Source of the DNA: Acrocarpospora macrocephala
Lineage (GTDB): Bacteria > Actinomycetota > Actinomycetes > Streptosporangiales > Streptosporangiaceae
Reading direction: 5' to 3'
Length of the DNA stretch: 38,732 nucleotides
Assembly (NCBI RefSeq): GCF_009687865.1
Contig: NZ_BLAE01000094.1
Location: 1 to 38,732 of the forward strand
Shown here piece after piece: positions 23,575-31,693 of this stretch (positions within the stretch are counted from its first letter, which is position 1; every line of letters begins with the position of its first letter). Made by a program: the position numbers and the translations under genes. The notes beneath the pieces are model-generated. The model worked only from the letters and a program-made list of their open reading frames with translations, was not told the DNA's origin and did not search any database.

Positions 23575-25421
23575 TCCCGCTCGTCCGCGTCCGCCGTACG
23601 GCGCCTGCGGGCGACCAGCACGCCGCCCACCGCCAGTACGGCGACGGCGCCGACGATCCCGCCGATCAGGGCGGAGCTCATGCCGCCGGATTCCTCCGCT
23701 GCCGCGGCGGCCGACGCCGGTGAGGTGGCCCTGACCGGCTCGATGGAGAGGTAGGAGTGGATGCCGTACTGGAACAGCAGCGAGCCGTCCGGGTCGGGCT
23801 GCGGGACGAAGCCGGTCCACTTGTCGCTACGGTAGGCGACCAGGTCGTCGTAGTAGTAGGTCATCGCGTACGCGGCGTCGTCGTAGACCATCTGCTGCAT
23901 GCGCTTGGCCAGCTCGGCGCGCTTGGCGGGGTCGGTCTCGCCGGCCTGCTCCTCGTAGAGCTTGTCGTATTCCGGGTTGCAGTAGAACGAGTCGGACAGG
24001 TCGGCGAAGATCGAGTCGCCATCCTTGTAGCTGCGCTTGCCGCAAGTGAAGACCGACATCTGGTAGTCGGGGTCGGGCTCGACCACCCAGCCCCACTCGA
24101 ACATGTCGTACTCGCCCTGGCCGATGACCTCGGTGAGCGCGTCCTCCGACATCACCTTGATGGTGACGTCGATGCCGATGTCCTTGAGCCAGGTTTTCAC
24201 GAACTCGCCGGTGGCCTGGGATTCCTCGCTGCTGTCCCGGACGAACAGGCGCAGCGCCAGCTTCTTGCCGTCCTTCTCGCGTACGCCGTCGGCGCCCTTC
24301 GGGTATCCGGCGGCGTCCAGGAGCTGGTTGGCCTTGGCCGGGTCGAAGTTCTGCTTGTTGGCGGGGTCGAGGTGCAGGGCCGGATACACCGGCGGGATGA
24401 AGGTGTCGGCGGGCGAGCCGTTGCCGCCCAGCACCCGGTTGACCAGGACGTCGCGGTCGATGGCGTGCGAGATGGCGAGGCGGACCTGCTTGTCCTTGAG
24501 CGCGGGGTGGCCGTCGCCGATCGGGGTGCCGTCGGCGAGGGCGGCGCCGGTGTTGAAGGCGATCTCGTCGAAGCCCGAGTAGGCGGAGCCCCTGGTGGTG
24601 ATGCCGGGCTTGTTCTTCAGCGATTCGAGGACGTTGCTCTGCAGGTCGTACGCGAAGTCGATCTCCCCCCGGGTGAGCGCCTGGGCTTCGGCGTCGGCGT
24701 TGAGGAAGACCCGGAAGACCAGCTCGTCGATCTTGGGCGCGCCGCGCCAGTACTCCTTGTTCGCCTCGAACCGGAGGAACTGCCCCTTGCGCCGCTCGAT
24801 CAGCCGGAACGGCCCGGACCCGACGATCGCCTGGCCGTTCTCCGGCTCGTTGGCGAACGACTTGACCTCGGTGCCGTCGATGTCCTTCCAGATGTGCTCC
24901 GGCAGGATCGGGACGGCCAGCCGCTCCATGATCGGCGTCGGCTTCTTCACGTGCAGCACCAACGTCGTGTCATCGGTGGCCTCGGCCCGCTCGATGTTGG
25001 TGACGTAGTTGCCGTAGTTGGTCTGCTCGAAATCGCCGTTGATGATCCGGTTGAAGGTGTAGGCGGCGTCCCTGGCCGTCAGCGGCTGCCCGTCCGACCA
25101 TTTCACCCCGGCCCGAATCTTGTAGCTCCAGCTCTTCTTGTCCGGCGCCTCCTGGTACGACTCCGCCAGGCTGGGCATCGCCGACACGTCCTTGGGGCTG
25201 GACGTGACCAGGTAGTCGTACATCAGGGCATAAGCCTCGTACGCCTCGACCACGATGCCGGTGAACGGGTTCGTGGAGTCCACATCGGACAGGATGCCGA
25301 CGGTGAAGGTGACCTTCCCCTGCGACGGGGCGGGCGACTGCGCGAGCGCGGTCGCGGCGGGCGCCGTCAGCAGCCCGGCGGCGAGCGCGACGCTCAGAGC
25401 TCTTCTGACGAGGTGGTGCAT
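23571..25421 (-). CDS. Extracellular solute-binding protein family 5 with C-terminal anchor
   Basis: 616 residues. Sec signal peptide at 1-27 (LSVALAAGLLTAPAATALA) without a lipobox Cys. The SBP_bac_5 domain is clear: WSYKIRAGVKWSDGQPLTARD, SGPFRLIERRKG, RLAISHAIDRD, and LLDAAGYPKGADG. After an Ala/Ser-rich linker comes a hydrophobic segment (about 583-602) and ARRRR, so the protein seems tethered by a C-terminal membrane helix rather than a lipid. It captures the peptide-like substrate for the importer. The start is ATG 25419-25421 with GGAGGA six bases before it. It is the first gene of the seven-gene operon and divergent from oligopeptidase B. Confidence 0.92.
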   Translation of the reverse strand: MHHLVRRALSVALAAGLLTAPAATALAQSPAPSQGKVTFTVGILSDVDSTNPFTGIVVEAYEAYALMYDYLVTSSPKDVSAMPSLAESYQEAPDKKSWSYKIRAGVKWSDGQPLTARDAAYTFNRIINGDFEQTNYGNYVTNIERAEATDDTTLVLHVKKPTPIMERLAVPILPEHIWKDIDGTEVKSFANEPENGQAIVGSGPFRLIERRKGQFLRFEANKEYWRGAPKIDELVFRVFLNADAEAQALTRGEIDFAYDLQSNVLESLKNKPGITTRGSAYSGFDEIAFNTGAALADGTPIGDGHPALKDKQVRLAISHAIDRDVLVNRVLGGNGSPADTFIPPVYPALHLDPANKQNFDPAKANQLLDAAGYPKGADGVREKDGKKLALRLFVRDSSEESQATGEFVKTWLKDIGIDVTIKVMSEDALTEVIGQGEYDMFEWGWVVEPDPDYQMSVFTCGKRSYKDGDSIFADLSDSFYCNPEYDKLYEEQAGETDPAKRAELAKRMQQMVYDDAAYAMTYYYDDLVAYRSDKWTGFVPQPDPDGSLLFQYGIHSYLSIEPVRATSPASAAAAAEESGGMSSALIGGIVGAVAVLAVGGVLVARRRRTADADERE

Positions 25422-25455
25422 ATCGTCCTCCGGGGGCGGGAGTCGATCCGAGGTC

Positions 25456-25492
25456 TTGACTGGTCAATCAGTCGGTTGGGTACTGTCCTGCC
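25456..25492 (+). promoter_or_regulatory. Divergent promoter region with operator-like palindrome
   Basis: TTGACT (25456-25461) and TACTGT (25481-25486; 19-bp spacer) precede the oligopeptidase ATG by six bases, again a leaderless geometry. TTGAC-TG-GTCAA (25456-25467) is a perfect palindrome over the -35 box, and GACTG(6)CAGTC (25458-25473) forms a second one. A TetR- or GntR-type repressor acting on both this gene and the ABC operon (71-bp gap) would fit; no such regulator gene is next door. Confidence 0.5.
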
Positions 25493-27454
25493 ATGACACA
25501 GCCCCCCATCGCTCCCCGTAGACCGGTGGTGCACCGGCTGCACGGGATCGAGCGAATCGACGACTACGACTGGATGCGCGACCCGGAGGCGGCGCGCGAG
25601 ACCTTGCTCGCCGAGCGGCGGCACTATGCGGCGGAGACCGCCCATCTGGCCCCCTTTCGGCAGGTTCTCGCGGCCAAAATGGCTGGACGGACGCCCGAGA
25701 CTGAGTCTTCAGTCAGTTGGCGTCATGGGGCTTTTGTCTACTACACCCAGATTGAAACTGGAAGGGAGTTTGGTGACTTCTGTCGAAAGCGTGATGCTTC
25801 TGATGGCGGTTCTGTGCTGCTGAATCTCGACGAGCTGGCAGCGGCGGGTTACGTGGAGTTGGGCGTCCGGGAGGTGAGCCCGTGCGGGCGGTTCCTGGCG
25901 TATTCGGTGGATACGAGCGGGGATGAGGTGTACGAACTCCGGTTCCGCGATCTGGAGACGGGGGTGGATCTTCCTGATCGGGTGGCGGGGACGTACTACA
26001 CGGGGGCGTGGTCTGCGGATTCGTCGAGTTTCTTCTACACGGTGGTGGATGAGTGTTATCGGCCTTATGAGGTGCGGCGTCATGTTCTGGGGGGTGGGGA
26101 CGCCGTTGTGCTGACTGAGCCGGATCGGCGGTTCGAGGTGACGGTCGAGGCGACGCGGTCAGGGGCGTACATCGCGATCACGGCGGCCAATCGGGACACC
26201 ACCGAGGTGTGGTTGATCCCCGCAGCGACCCCGGAGGCGGAGTCGCGCTCGGTGCGGGGGCGGACGCCGCGGGTCGAATACCGGGTGGATCACGACGCGA
26301 CGAACGATCGCCTGGTCATCACGACCGATGACGGCTGGCCGGAGTTCCGGGTGGACCATGAGCTGGTCACTCCGAATCCGGCCGAACGTGTCTACCGGAC
26401 CGACTGTTTCGCCGGATATATCGTCATATCTCTGCGCAGGGGTGGGGAGCCGCTGCTCCGGGTCGTCCCGATGGATGGAACCGAGCCCTGGGAGATCCAC
26501 CCGGAGACCACCGCGGGCCGGATCGCGCTCGTGCACAACCACGACTACGACACGACCGAGATCCTGATCGAGACCGGCTCCTACAGCGAGCCCACCCGCT
26601 GGTCCACGGTCGACCTCGCCACCCGCGAGCGCACGGTGCTCAAAACCGCCGAAACCCCCGGCTACGACCCCGCCGGCTACGTCAGCGAACGCCACTGGGC
26701 CCCCGCCCCCGACGGCGTCATGATCCCCGTCACCGTCGTCCGCCGCCGCGACGTCCCTCTCGACGGCACCGCGCCCTGCCTGCTGTACGGCTACGGCGCC
26801 TACGAAGCCGTCTTCGACTTCACCTGGGAAGCCCCTCTTTCCGTGCTCCTGGACGAAGGCGTGATCTTCGCCCACGCCCACATCCGCGGCGGCGGCGAGA
26901 TGGGCCGAGCCTGGTGGCAATCCGGACGCCTCACCGCCAAACCCACCACCTTCTCCGACCACGTCGCCGTGGCAGCCTGGCTGGAAGGCAAGGTCACCAC
27001 CATCGCCACCCGCGGCCTCTCCGCCGGCGGCCTGCTCATGGCCGCCGTGTACGGCATGCGCCCCTGGGCCGCCGTCATCGCCGAGGTCCCCTTCGTCGAC
27101 GTGGTCACCACCATGCTCGACGACACGATCCCGCTCACAGTCAACGAATGGGAGGAGTGGGGCGACCCCCGCAAACCCAAAGACTTCGCCTCCATGCTCG
27201 CCTACTCCCCCTACGACAACATGCTTATCCCGGAAACCAAGACCCCCCTGCTGGTCACCGGAGCCGTCAACGACCCCCGCGTCCTGGTCCGCGAACCCGC
27301 CAAATGGGTCGCCAAACTCCGCGCCCACGGAGCGAACGTGCTCTTCCGGGTCGAGGTAGAAGACGGTGGGCACACCGGACCGAGCGGCCGATATGCCCAC
27401 TTGGACTACGAAGCGGAGATCTACGCCTTCATCCTGCGGGCGCTACAGCAGTGA
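25493..27454 (+). CDS. ptrB: Oligopeptidase B (S9A prolyl oligopeptidase family)
   Basis: 653 residues, slightly shorter than the enterobacterial enzyme. N-terminal beta-propeller (about 70-400) and C-terminal alpha/beta hydrolase. Catalytic Ser510 (GLSAGGLLM), Asp594 (GAVNDPRV) and His627 (DGGHTGPSGR). The segment VPFVDVVTTMLDDTIPLT followed by NEWEEWGDP matches oligopeptidase B and keeps the acidic residues (Glu552, Glu554-555) linked to cleavage after Lys/Arg. It degrades short peptides in the cytoplasm, which fits the divergent peptide importer operon. There is no Shine-Dalgarno; TACTGT six bases upstream of the ATG suggests a leaderless message. Its last 12 bp overlap the convergent ligase gene. 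Confidence 0.92.
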   Translation: MTQPPIAPRRPVVHRLHGIERIDDYDWMRDPEAARETLLAERRHYAAETAHLAPFRQVLAAKMAGRTPETESSVSWRHGAFVYYTQIETGREFGDFCRKRDASDGGSVLLNLDELAAAGYVELGVREVSPCGRFLAYSVDTSGDEVYELRFRDLETGVDLPDRVAGTYYTGAWSADSSSFFYTVVDECYRPYEVRRHVLGGGDAVVLTEPDRRFEVTVEATRSGAYIAITAANRDTTEVWLIPAATPEAESRSVRGRTPRVEYRVDHDATNDRLVITTDDGWPEFRVDHELVTPNPAERVYRTDCFAGYIVISLRRGGEPLLRVVPMDGTEPWEIHPETTAGRIALVHNHDYDTTEILIETGSYSEPTRWSTVDLATRERTVLKTAETPGYDPAGYVSERHWAPAPDGVMIPVTVVRRRDVPLDGTAPCLLYGYGAYEAVFDFTWEAPLSVLLDEGVIFAHAHIRGGGEMGRAWWQSGRLTAKPTTFSDHVAVAAWLEGKVTTIATRGLSAGGLLMAAVYGMRPWAAVIAEVPFVDVVTTMLDDTIPLTVNEWEEWGDPRKPKDFASMLAYSPYDNMLIPETKTPLLVTGAVNDPRVLVREPAKWVAKLRAHGANVLFRVEVEDGGHTGPSGRYAHLDYEAEIYAFILRALQQ

Positions 27455-29071
27455 CTCGCGGAGCTCGCGCTTGAGGATCTTGCCGACGGCATTGCGGGGA
27501 AGAGCTTCCACGATCTCCAGGCGTTCCGGCAGCTTGTACGAGGCGATGCCGGTGGCCCGCAGGAACTCGATCACGGACTCCAGCGTGATCTCAGTGTCCG
27601 GTTTGGTGACCACGAGCACGCAAACCCGCTCGCCCAGCACCTCGTCGGGGTAGCCGACCACGGCCGATTCGGCCACGGCGGGATGCCCGGCCAGCAGGGC
27701 CTCCAGCTCGGCGGGGGCGATGTTCATGCCGCCCCGGATGACCAGATCCTTGGTCCGGTCCACGTACCGCAGGTAGCGGTCGCCCGCCAGCTCGAAGACG
27801 TCTCCGGTGATCAGGTAGCCGTCGTCGTCGAAGGGGTCGGCTTCCGCCGTACCGGCCAGGTAGCCGGCGAAGACGGTCGGGCCGGAGAGACGCAGCTCGC
27901 CGGGCACGCCCTCGCCCGCGACCTCGGTGCCGTCGGCGGCGACCAGCTTGACCTTGGTGCCGCCGAGGGTGCCCGGCCAGGTGGTGCCGGGAGCGTCGGG
28001 GCGGGGGAAGAAGCGGGCGCGGTCGTCCGGGTCGGGCATGGTGTCGGGGTCGGAGAGCAGCGCGATGCCCTCGTTGGAGCCGAAGAAGTTGATGATCGCG
28101 ATGCCGTGCTTCTCCTGCCAGCCGCGCACCATCGGCGGCGGCAGCGGGGCCGAACCCGAGCCGATCCTGCTCAGCGAGGAGATGTCGAACTGGGCCAGCA
28201 CTTCCGGCTTGTGCAGCAGCAGGGTGAGCAGCGCGGGCGGCGCGAGCGTGTAGGTGACCCGCTCGGTGGCGATCTGCGTGAGGTAGACGGGCAGCTCGAA
28301 CGGGTGGTGCTGGACCAGGGTGCAGCCGGTGCGCAGCCACGGCAGCATGACGCCGCCGATCCCGGCCATGTTGACCATGGGGAACGGGTTCAGCACGACG
28401 TCGTCGGCGGTGAGACCGGCCGCGTCGGCGCAGGTCCAGGCGACCGCGAGCCAGTCGTAGTGGCAGCGCGGCACGCCCTTCGGGGTGGCCTCGGTGCCGG
28501 AGGTCCAGCAGATCGTGACGCAGTCGTTCGGGTCCCGCTCGAAGCTCTTGAGGTGCGCGTCCAGCGTCGCCGGGTCCGCGGTCGCGGTCTCCAGCTCGCC
28601 GCCCCAGGCCAGCACCTCCCGCATCGACGGCACGGCCAGCTCACCGATGCCCCCCGCCCGATCGGCGGCGGTGACGAAGACGCTGACGTTGGCGAGCACG
28701 CCGAGCTGGGTGAGCTCGTATTGCCGGTATTGCACCGGGAAAGGGGCGACGATCGCGCCGATCCGGATTCCGGCCAGCATGGTCACGGTGAGCTCGACGC
28801 TGTTGGGCAGCTGGACCGCCACCACGTCGTCCACGCCGACGCCGTGCCCGAGCAGCACTCCGGCCACGCGATCGACTTCGGCGTCCAGGTCAGCCCAGGT
28901 CAGCCGCTTGGGCACGCCGCCCATCAGGGCGGGTTTGTTGGGCGGGTCGACCACCGCGAGCCCATCGGGCCGCTCGGCCGCCCGCGCCCGTAAGAGCCGG
29001 TCGATCGTGTCGTCGGTCCACCAGCCTTCACCGGTGTAACGCTCCACGTGGTCTTTCGGGTGCAGCCTCAT
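27443..29071 (-). CDS. Class I adenylate-forming enzyme (acyl/aryl-CoA ligase)
   Basis: 542 residues. Activates a carboxylic acid with ATP and joins it to CoA. Seen in order: phosphate loop CWTSGTEATPKG, NFFGSNEG (A5), ITGDVF (A7), VDRTKDLVIRGGMNI (A8 hinge) and the catalytic Lys531 in NAVGKILKREL. The start is ATG 29069-29071 with GGGAG six bases before it; an in-frame start at 29131 is less likely. Substrate (fatty or aromatic acid) cannot be assigned. It lies 81 bp downstream of the HxlR-type regulator on the same strand, so the two may be co-transcribed, linking the ligase to the carotenoid-oxygenase/LLM operon on the other side. Confidence 0.9.
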   Translation of the reverse strand: MRLHPKDHVERYTGEGWWTDDTIDRLLRARAAERPDGLAVVDPPNKPALMGGVPKRLTWADLDAEVDRVAGVLLGHGVGVDDVVAVQLPNSVELTVTMLAGIRIGAIVAPFPVQYRQYELTQLGVLANVSVFVTAADRAGGIGELAVPSMREVLAWGGELETATADPATLDAHLKSFERDPNDCVTICWTSGTEATPKGVPRCHYDWLAVAWTCADAAGLTADDVVLNPFPMVNMAGIGGVMLPWLRTGCTLVQHHPFELPVYLTQIATERVTYTLAPPALLTLLLHKPEVLAQFDISSLSRIGSGSAPLPPPMVRGWQEKHGIAIINFFGSNEGIALLSDPDTMPDPDDRARFFPRPDAPGTTWPGTLGGTKVKLVAADGTEVAGEGVPGELRLSGPTVFAGYLAGTAEADPFDDDGYLITGDVFELAGDRYLRYVDRTKDLVIRGGMNIAPAELEALLAGHPAVAESAVVGYPDEVLGERVCVLVVTKPDTEITLESVIEFLRATGIASYKLPERLEIVEALPRNAVGKILKRELRESLL

Positions 29072-29152
29072 TGCGACTCCCGCGCTCGATGTTCCCGAGA
29101 CCCTACGAAAGCGAATCGCCTCGGTCAACATATGTCGGGCTATACCGAGAAA

Positions 29153-30073
29153 TCACGTGATGAAGTGGACTTCGCGGCGTTCGAGGGTGTCGCCGCAGGC
29201 CGTACAGAGCAGGACCGGGGTGAGGGCGGAGCCGCAGCTGTGGTGGGTGATGGTGAGTTCGGAGCCCGGCGGGGCCGGGAGTTCGCGCTGGGCCCAGGTG
29301 ACCAGGAACGCGAAGACCTGGAAGAACGCCAGGCCGCGTTCGGTGAGGCGGTAGTGGCCGCCGATCAGCTGGAAGACGCCCAGCTCGACGAAGCGGCGCA
29401 GCCGGTCGGTGAGGACCGAGGGCGCGATGCCCAGTTCGGCCTGGAAGTCGCCGAACCGGCGCGAGCCGAGGAAGGCGGCGGCGAGCACGCTGGTGCTCCA
29501 GCGGTCGCCGAGGATCTCCATCGCGTCCGGGCAGTAGCCGCTGAAGTCGGTCCGGGAGGCGAGCGTGCGGCGGTGTTGCCGGGGCAGCCCGACCCGGGCG
29601 AAGGTGGCCAGCGGCCCGCGCACGGTCCGGGTGTCGCGCGCGGTCATCGCCTCCCGGCAGACGCCACAGGCCAGGTACGCCCGCGTCTCGTTGCCGCAGA
29701 TGTCGTGAATGAGTGGCGGCTGCGGCCGATCCGTCCAGGCGCGTTCCCAGGAGTAGATGGCGACCAGCAGCGACCACAGATCGAGGCCGCGTTCGGTGAG
29801 CCGGTATTCGTAGCGGGTGCGGCCGTTGCGGTAGGCGGCGGTGGTGAAGATCCCGTGCGCGAGGAGTTCCTTGAGCCGGGAGGCGAGCACGGATTCGGAG
29901 ATCCGCAGCTCATCCCGCCAGCCCGCGAAGGTGCGGACCCGCAGCAGGAAGGCCCGCTGCAGAATCAGGAGCACCCAACGGTCGCCGAGAATGGCCAGAC
30001 CCTGCCCGATCGCGCTGAGTTCTATCGCGGTGTCACGCTCTACTGTCGCCGTCGGGGTTTGCACACCCGGCAT
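29153..30073 (-). CDS. Tandem HxlR-type transcriptional regulator
   Basis: 306 residues made of two HxlR/MarR-like winged-helix domains. Unit 1 has LAILGDRWVLLILQRAFL, LRISESVLASRLKELL and YRLTERGLDLW; unit 2 has MEILGDRWSTSVLAAAFL, LGIAPSVLTDRLRRFV and YRLTERGLAFF. Each unit ends in a small Cys cluster (CGNETRAYLACGVC and CGSALTPVLLCTAC), possibly metal-binding. HxlR proteins normally act as homodimers of single domains; here one chain may supply both halves. The start is ATG 30071-30073, preferred because GGAG lies five bases before it; GTG 30097 is possible. It is divergent from the carotenoid oxygenase with a 90-bp gap containing a palindrome, so it likely controls that operon. Confidence 0.88.
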   Translation of the reverse strand: MPGVQTPTATVERDTAIELSAIGQGLAILGDRWVLLILQRAFLLRVRTFAGWRDELRISESVLASRLKELLAHGIFTTAAYRNGRTRYEYRLTERGLDLWSLLVAIYSWERAWTDRPQPPLIHDICGNETRAYLACGVCREAMTARDTRTVRGPLATFARVGLPRQHRRTLASRTDFSGYCPDAMEILGDRWSTSVLAAAFLGSRRFGDFQAELGIAPSVLTDRLRRFVELGVFQLIGGHYRLTERGLAFFQVFAFLVTWAQRELPAPPGSELTITHHSCGSALTPVLLCTACGDTLERREVHFIT

Positions 30074-30098
30074 GGGAACTCCGGTCTTTCTGTACACC

Positions 30099-30115
30099 AG
30101 TGGAAAGTGTCCACT
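30099..30115. promoter_or_regulatory. Inverted repeat, candidate operator of the HxlR regulator
   Basis: AGTGGA-AAGTG-TCCACT is a perfect 6-bp inverted repeat with a 5-bp centre. It lies between the regulator start and the -35 box of the divergent oxygenase gene, a fitting place for autoregulation and control of the operon. Confidence 0.45.
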
Positions 30116-30127
30116 CTAAAGGGCTCA

Positions 30128-30157
30128 TTGACTAGCTGACTTTTGTTATCGTAGTGT
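30128..30157 (+). promoter_or_regulatory. Leaderless promoter of the carotenoid oxygenase operon
   Basis: TTGACT (30128-30133), an 18-bp spacer, TAGTGT (30152-30157), six bases, then ATG 30164. No Shine-Dalgarno is present. Confidence 0.55.
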
Positions 30158-30163
30158 CTCATT

Positions 30164-31693
30164 ATGGCACAACCCATGACGGTCCCTTCGGTGATCATGG
30201 ACGAGTCCGGCGAGCCGAACCCCTACCTGCTGGGTGTGTACGCCCCGGTCCAGGAAGAGATCACTGCGGCGGACCTCAAGGTCATCGGCGAGATCCCGGC
30301 CGACCTGAACGGCGTCTACCTGCGCAACGGGCCCAACGCGCGGTTTCCCATGCGGGGGCGTTATCACTGGTTCGACGGCGACGGCATGGTGCACGCGATG
30401 CACTTCGAGGACGGCCGGGCGCGTTACCGGAACCGGTACGTCCGGACCAAGGCGTACCAGGCCGAGACCGATCGGTCGTTGTGGACCGGGGTGATGGAGA
30501 ACCCCAAGGGGAATCCGTTCGGGAACACGCGAGGGTTGAACCTCAAGGATTCCGCCAATACCGATCTGATCTATCACCGGGGGAAGGTGCTGGCGACCTG
30601 GTATCTGTGCGGGTCGCCGTACCAGTTGGATCCGTTGTCGCTGGAGACGCTGGGGGTCGAGACCTTTCTCGACACGCTGACCGGGGACTTCATGGCGCAT
30701 CCGAAGGTGGATGAGCGGACTGGGGAGCTGTTCTGGTTCGATTACGGGCCGCGGCCGCCGTACCTGCGGTATGGGGTGGTGGGCGCGGGTGGCGCGGTCG
30801 AGCACTGCGTGGAGCTGGAGCTGCCCGGGGCGCGGCTGCCGCATGACATGTCCATCACCGAGAACTACGCCATCCTCATGGATCTGCCGCTTTATCAGGA
30901 CATGGAGGCCGCGCGTCAGGGGCGGTACAAGCTGACCTTCAACCGGGAGCTTCCGTCCAGGTTCGGGGTGATCCCGCGGCGCGGGACCGCCGACCAGATC
31001 CGCTGGTTCGAGGCTCGGCCGTGCTACATCTACCACGTCATCAACTCGTGGGAGACCGGCGACGAGATCGTCCTGGACGTCTGCCGGGTCAGCCGCCCCG
31101 CGCCCAAGGGCGACGGCGGTCCGTTGGCCCGCATGATCTCCTACCTGAAGCTGGACGCCCGGCTCTACCGGTACCGCTTCAACCTGGTCACCGGCCAGAC
31201 CAGCGAAGGCTACGTGGACGGCGACCACAACACCGAGTTCCCCAGCATCGACGCCCGCCTCACCGGGCAGCGGAGCCGCTACTCGTATAACGTCTCCGTC
31301 ATGGACGCCGACACCAACCTTTTCAACGGTCTGGTGAAATACGACAACCTGACCGGCGCCAAGCAGGAGTACTACTACGGCGACCACCGCTACGGCAGCG
31401 AGGCCCCCTTCGCTCCCCGCGACGGCTCGACCGCCGAAGACGACGGCTACCTGGTCACCTTCGTCACCGACGAACGCGAAGGCACCTCCGAAGTCCAGAT
31501 CCTGAACGCCACAGACATCACGCAAGGCCCGATCGCGCGGGTCCTGCTGCCCCAGCGGGTCCCACTCGGCTTCCACGCCACCTGGGTACGCGCCGACCAG
31601 TACCGCAACGCCGAGAACTCCGGCACCCAGAACGCTGCCGCCGAGAACCCTGTTGGTCAGAGCGGCAACGGTCGCTCCGGGGAGTCCGTGTGA
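30164..31693 (+). CDS. Carotenoid oxygenase family protein (RPE65/lignostilbene dioxygenase-like)
   Basis: 509 residues. Non-haem iron dioxygenase that splits a C=C bond in carotenoids, apocarotenoids or stilbene-like compounds. All four iron-binding His are present: His179 (FMAHPK), His227 (LPHDMS), His291 (YIYHVINSW) and His471 (GFHATW). The N-terminus GVYLRNGPNARF and WFDGDGMVHAM are typical. The C-terminal ~30 residues are polar and variable. It heads a two-gene operon with the LLM oxidoreductase (4-nt overlap) and is divergent from the HxlR regulator. Substrate is unknown; the neighbouring CoA ligase would suit aldehyde/acid products after oxidation, but that is inference. Confidence 0.92.
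   Translation: MAQPMTVPSVIMDESGEPNPYLLGVYAPVQEEITAADLKVIGEIPADLNGVYLRNGPNARFPMRGRYHWFDGDGMVHAMHFEDGRARYRNRYVRTKAYQAETDRSLWTGVMENPKGNPFGNTRGLNLKDSANTDLIYHRGKVLATWYLCGSPYQLDPLSLETLGVETFLDTLTGDFMAHPKVDERTGELFWFDYGPRPPYLRYGVVGAGGAVEHCVELELPGARLPHDMSITENYAILMDLPLYQDMEAARQGRYKLTFNRELPSRFGVIPRRGTADQIRWFEARPCYIYHVINSWETGDEIVLDVCRVSRPAPKGDGGPLARMISYLKLDARLYRYRFNLVTGQTSEGYVDGDHNTEFPSIDARLTGQRSRYSYNVSVMDADTNLFNGLVKYDNLTGAKQEYYYGDHRYGSEAPFAPRDGSTAEDDGYLVTFVTDEREGTSEVQILNATDITQGPIARVLLPQRVPLGFHATWVRADQYRNAENSGTQNAAAENPVGQSGNGRSGESV

Noticed and set aside
23757-25496. 579-codon plus-strand frame opposite the binding protein
   Set aside because: Antisense to an unmistakable family 5 binding protein; Val/Gly/Leu-rich without motifs.
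26159-27400. 413-codon minus-strand frame opposite oligopeptidase B
   Set aside because: Gly/Val/Asp-rich shadow of the catalytic domain coding strand.
30146-31576. 476-codon minus-strand frame opposite the carotenoid oxygenase
   Set aside because: Antisense to all four iron-binding His motifs; no start signal.
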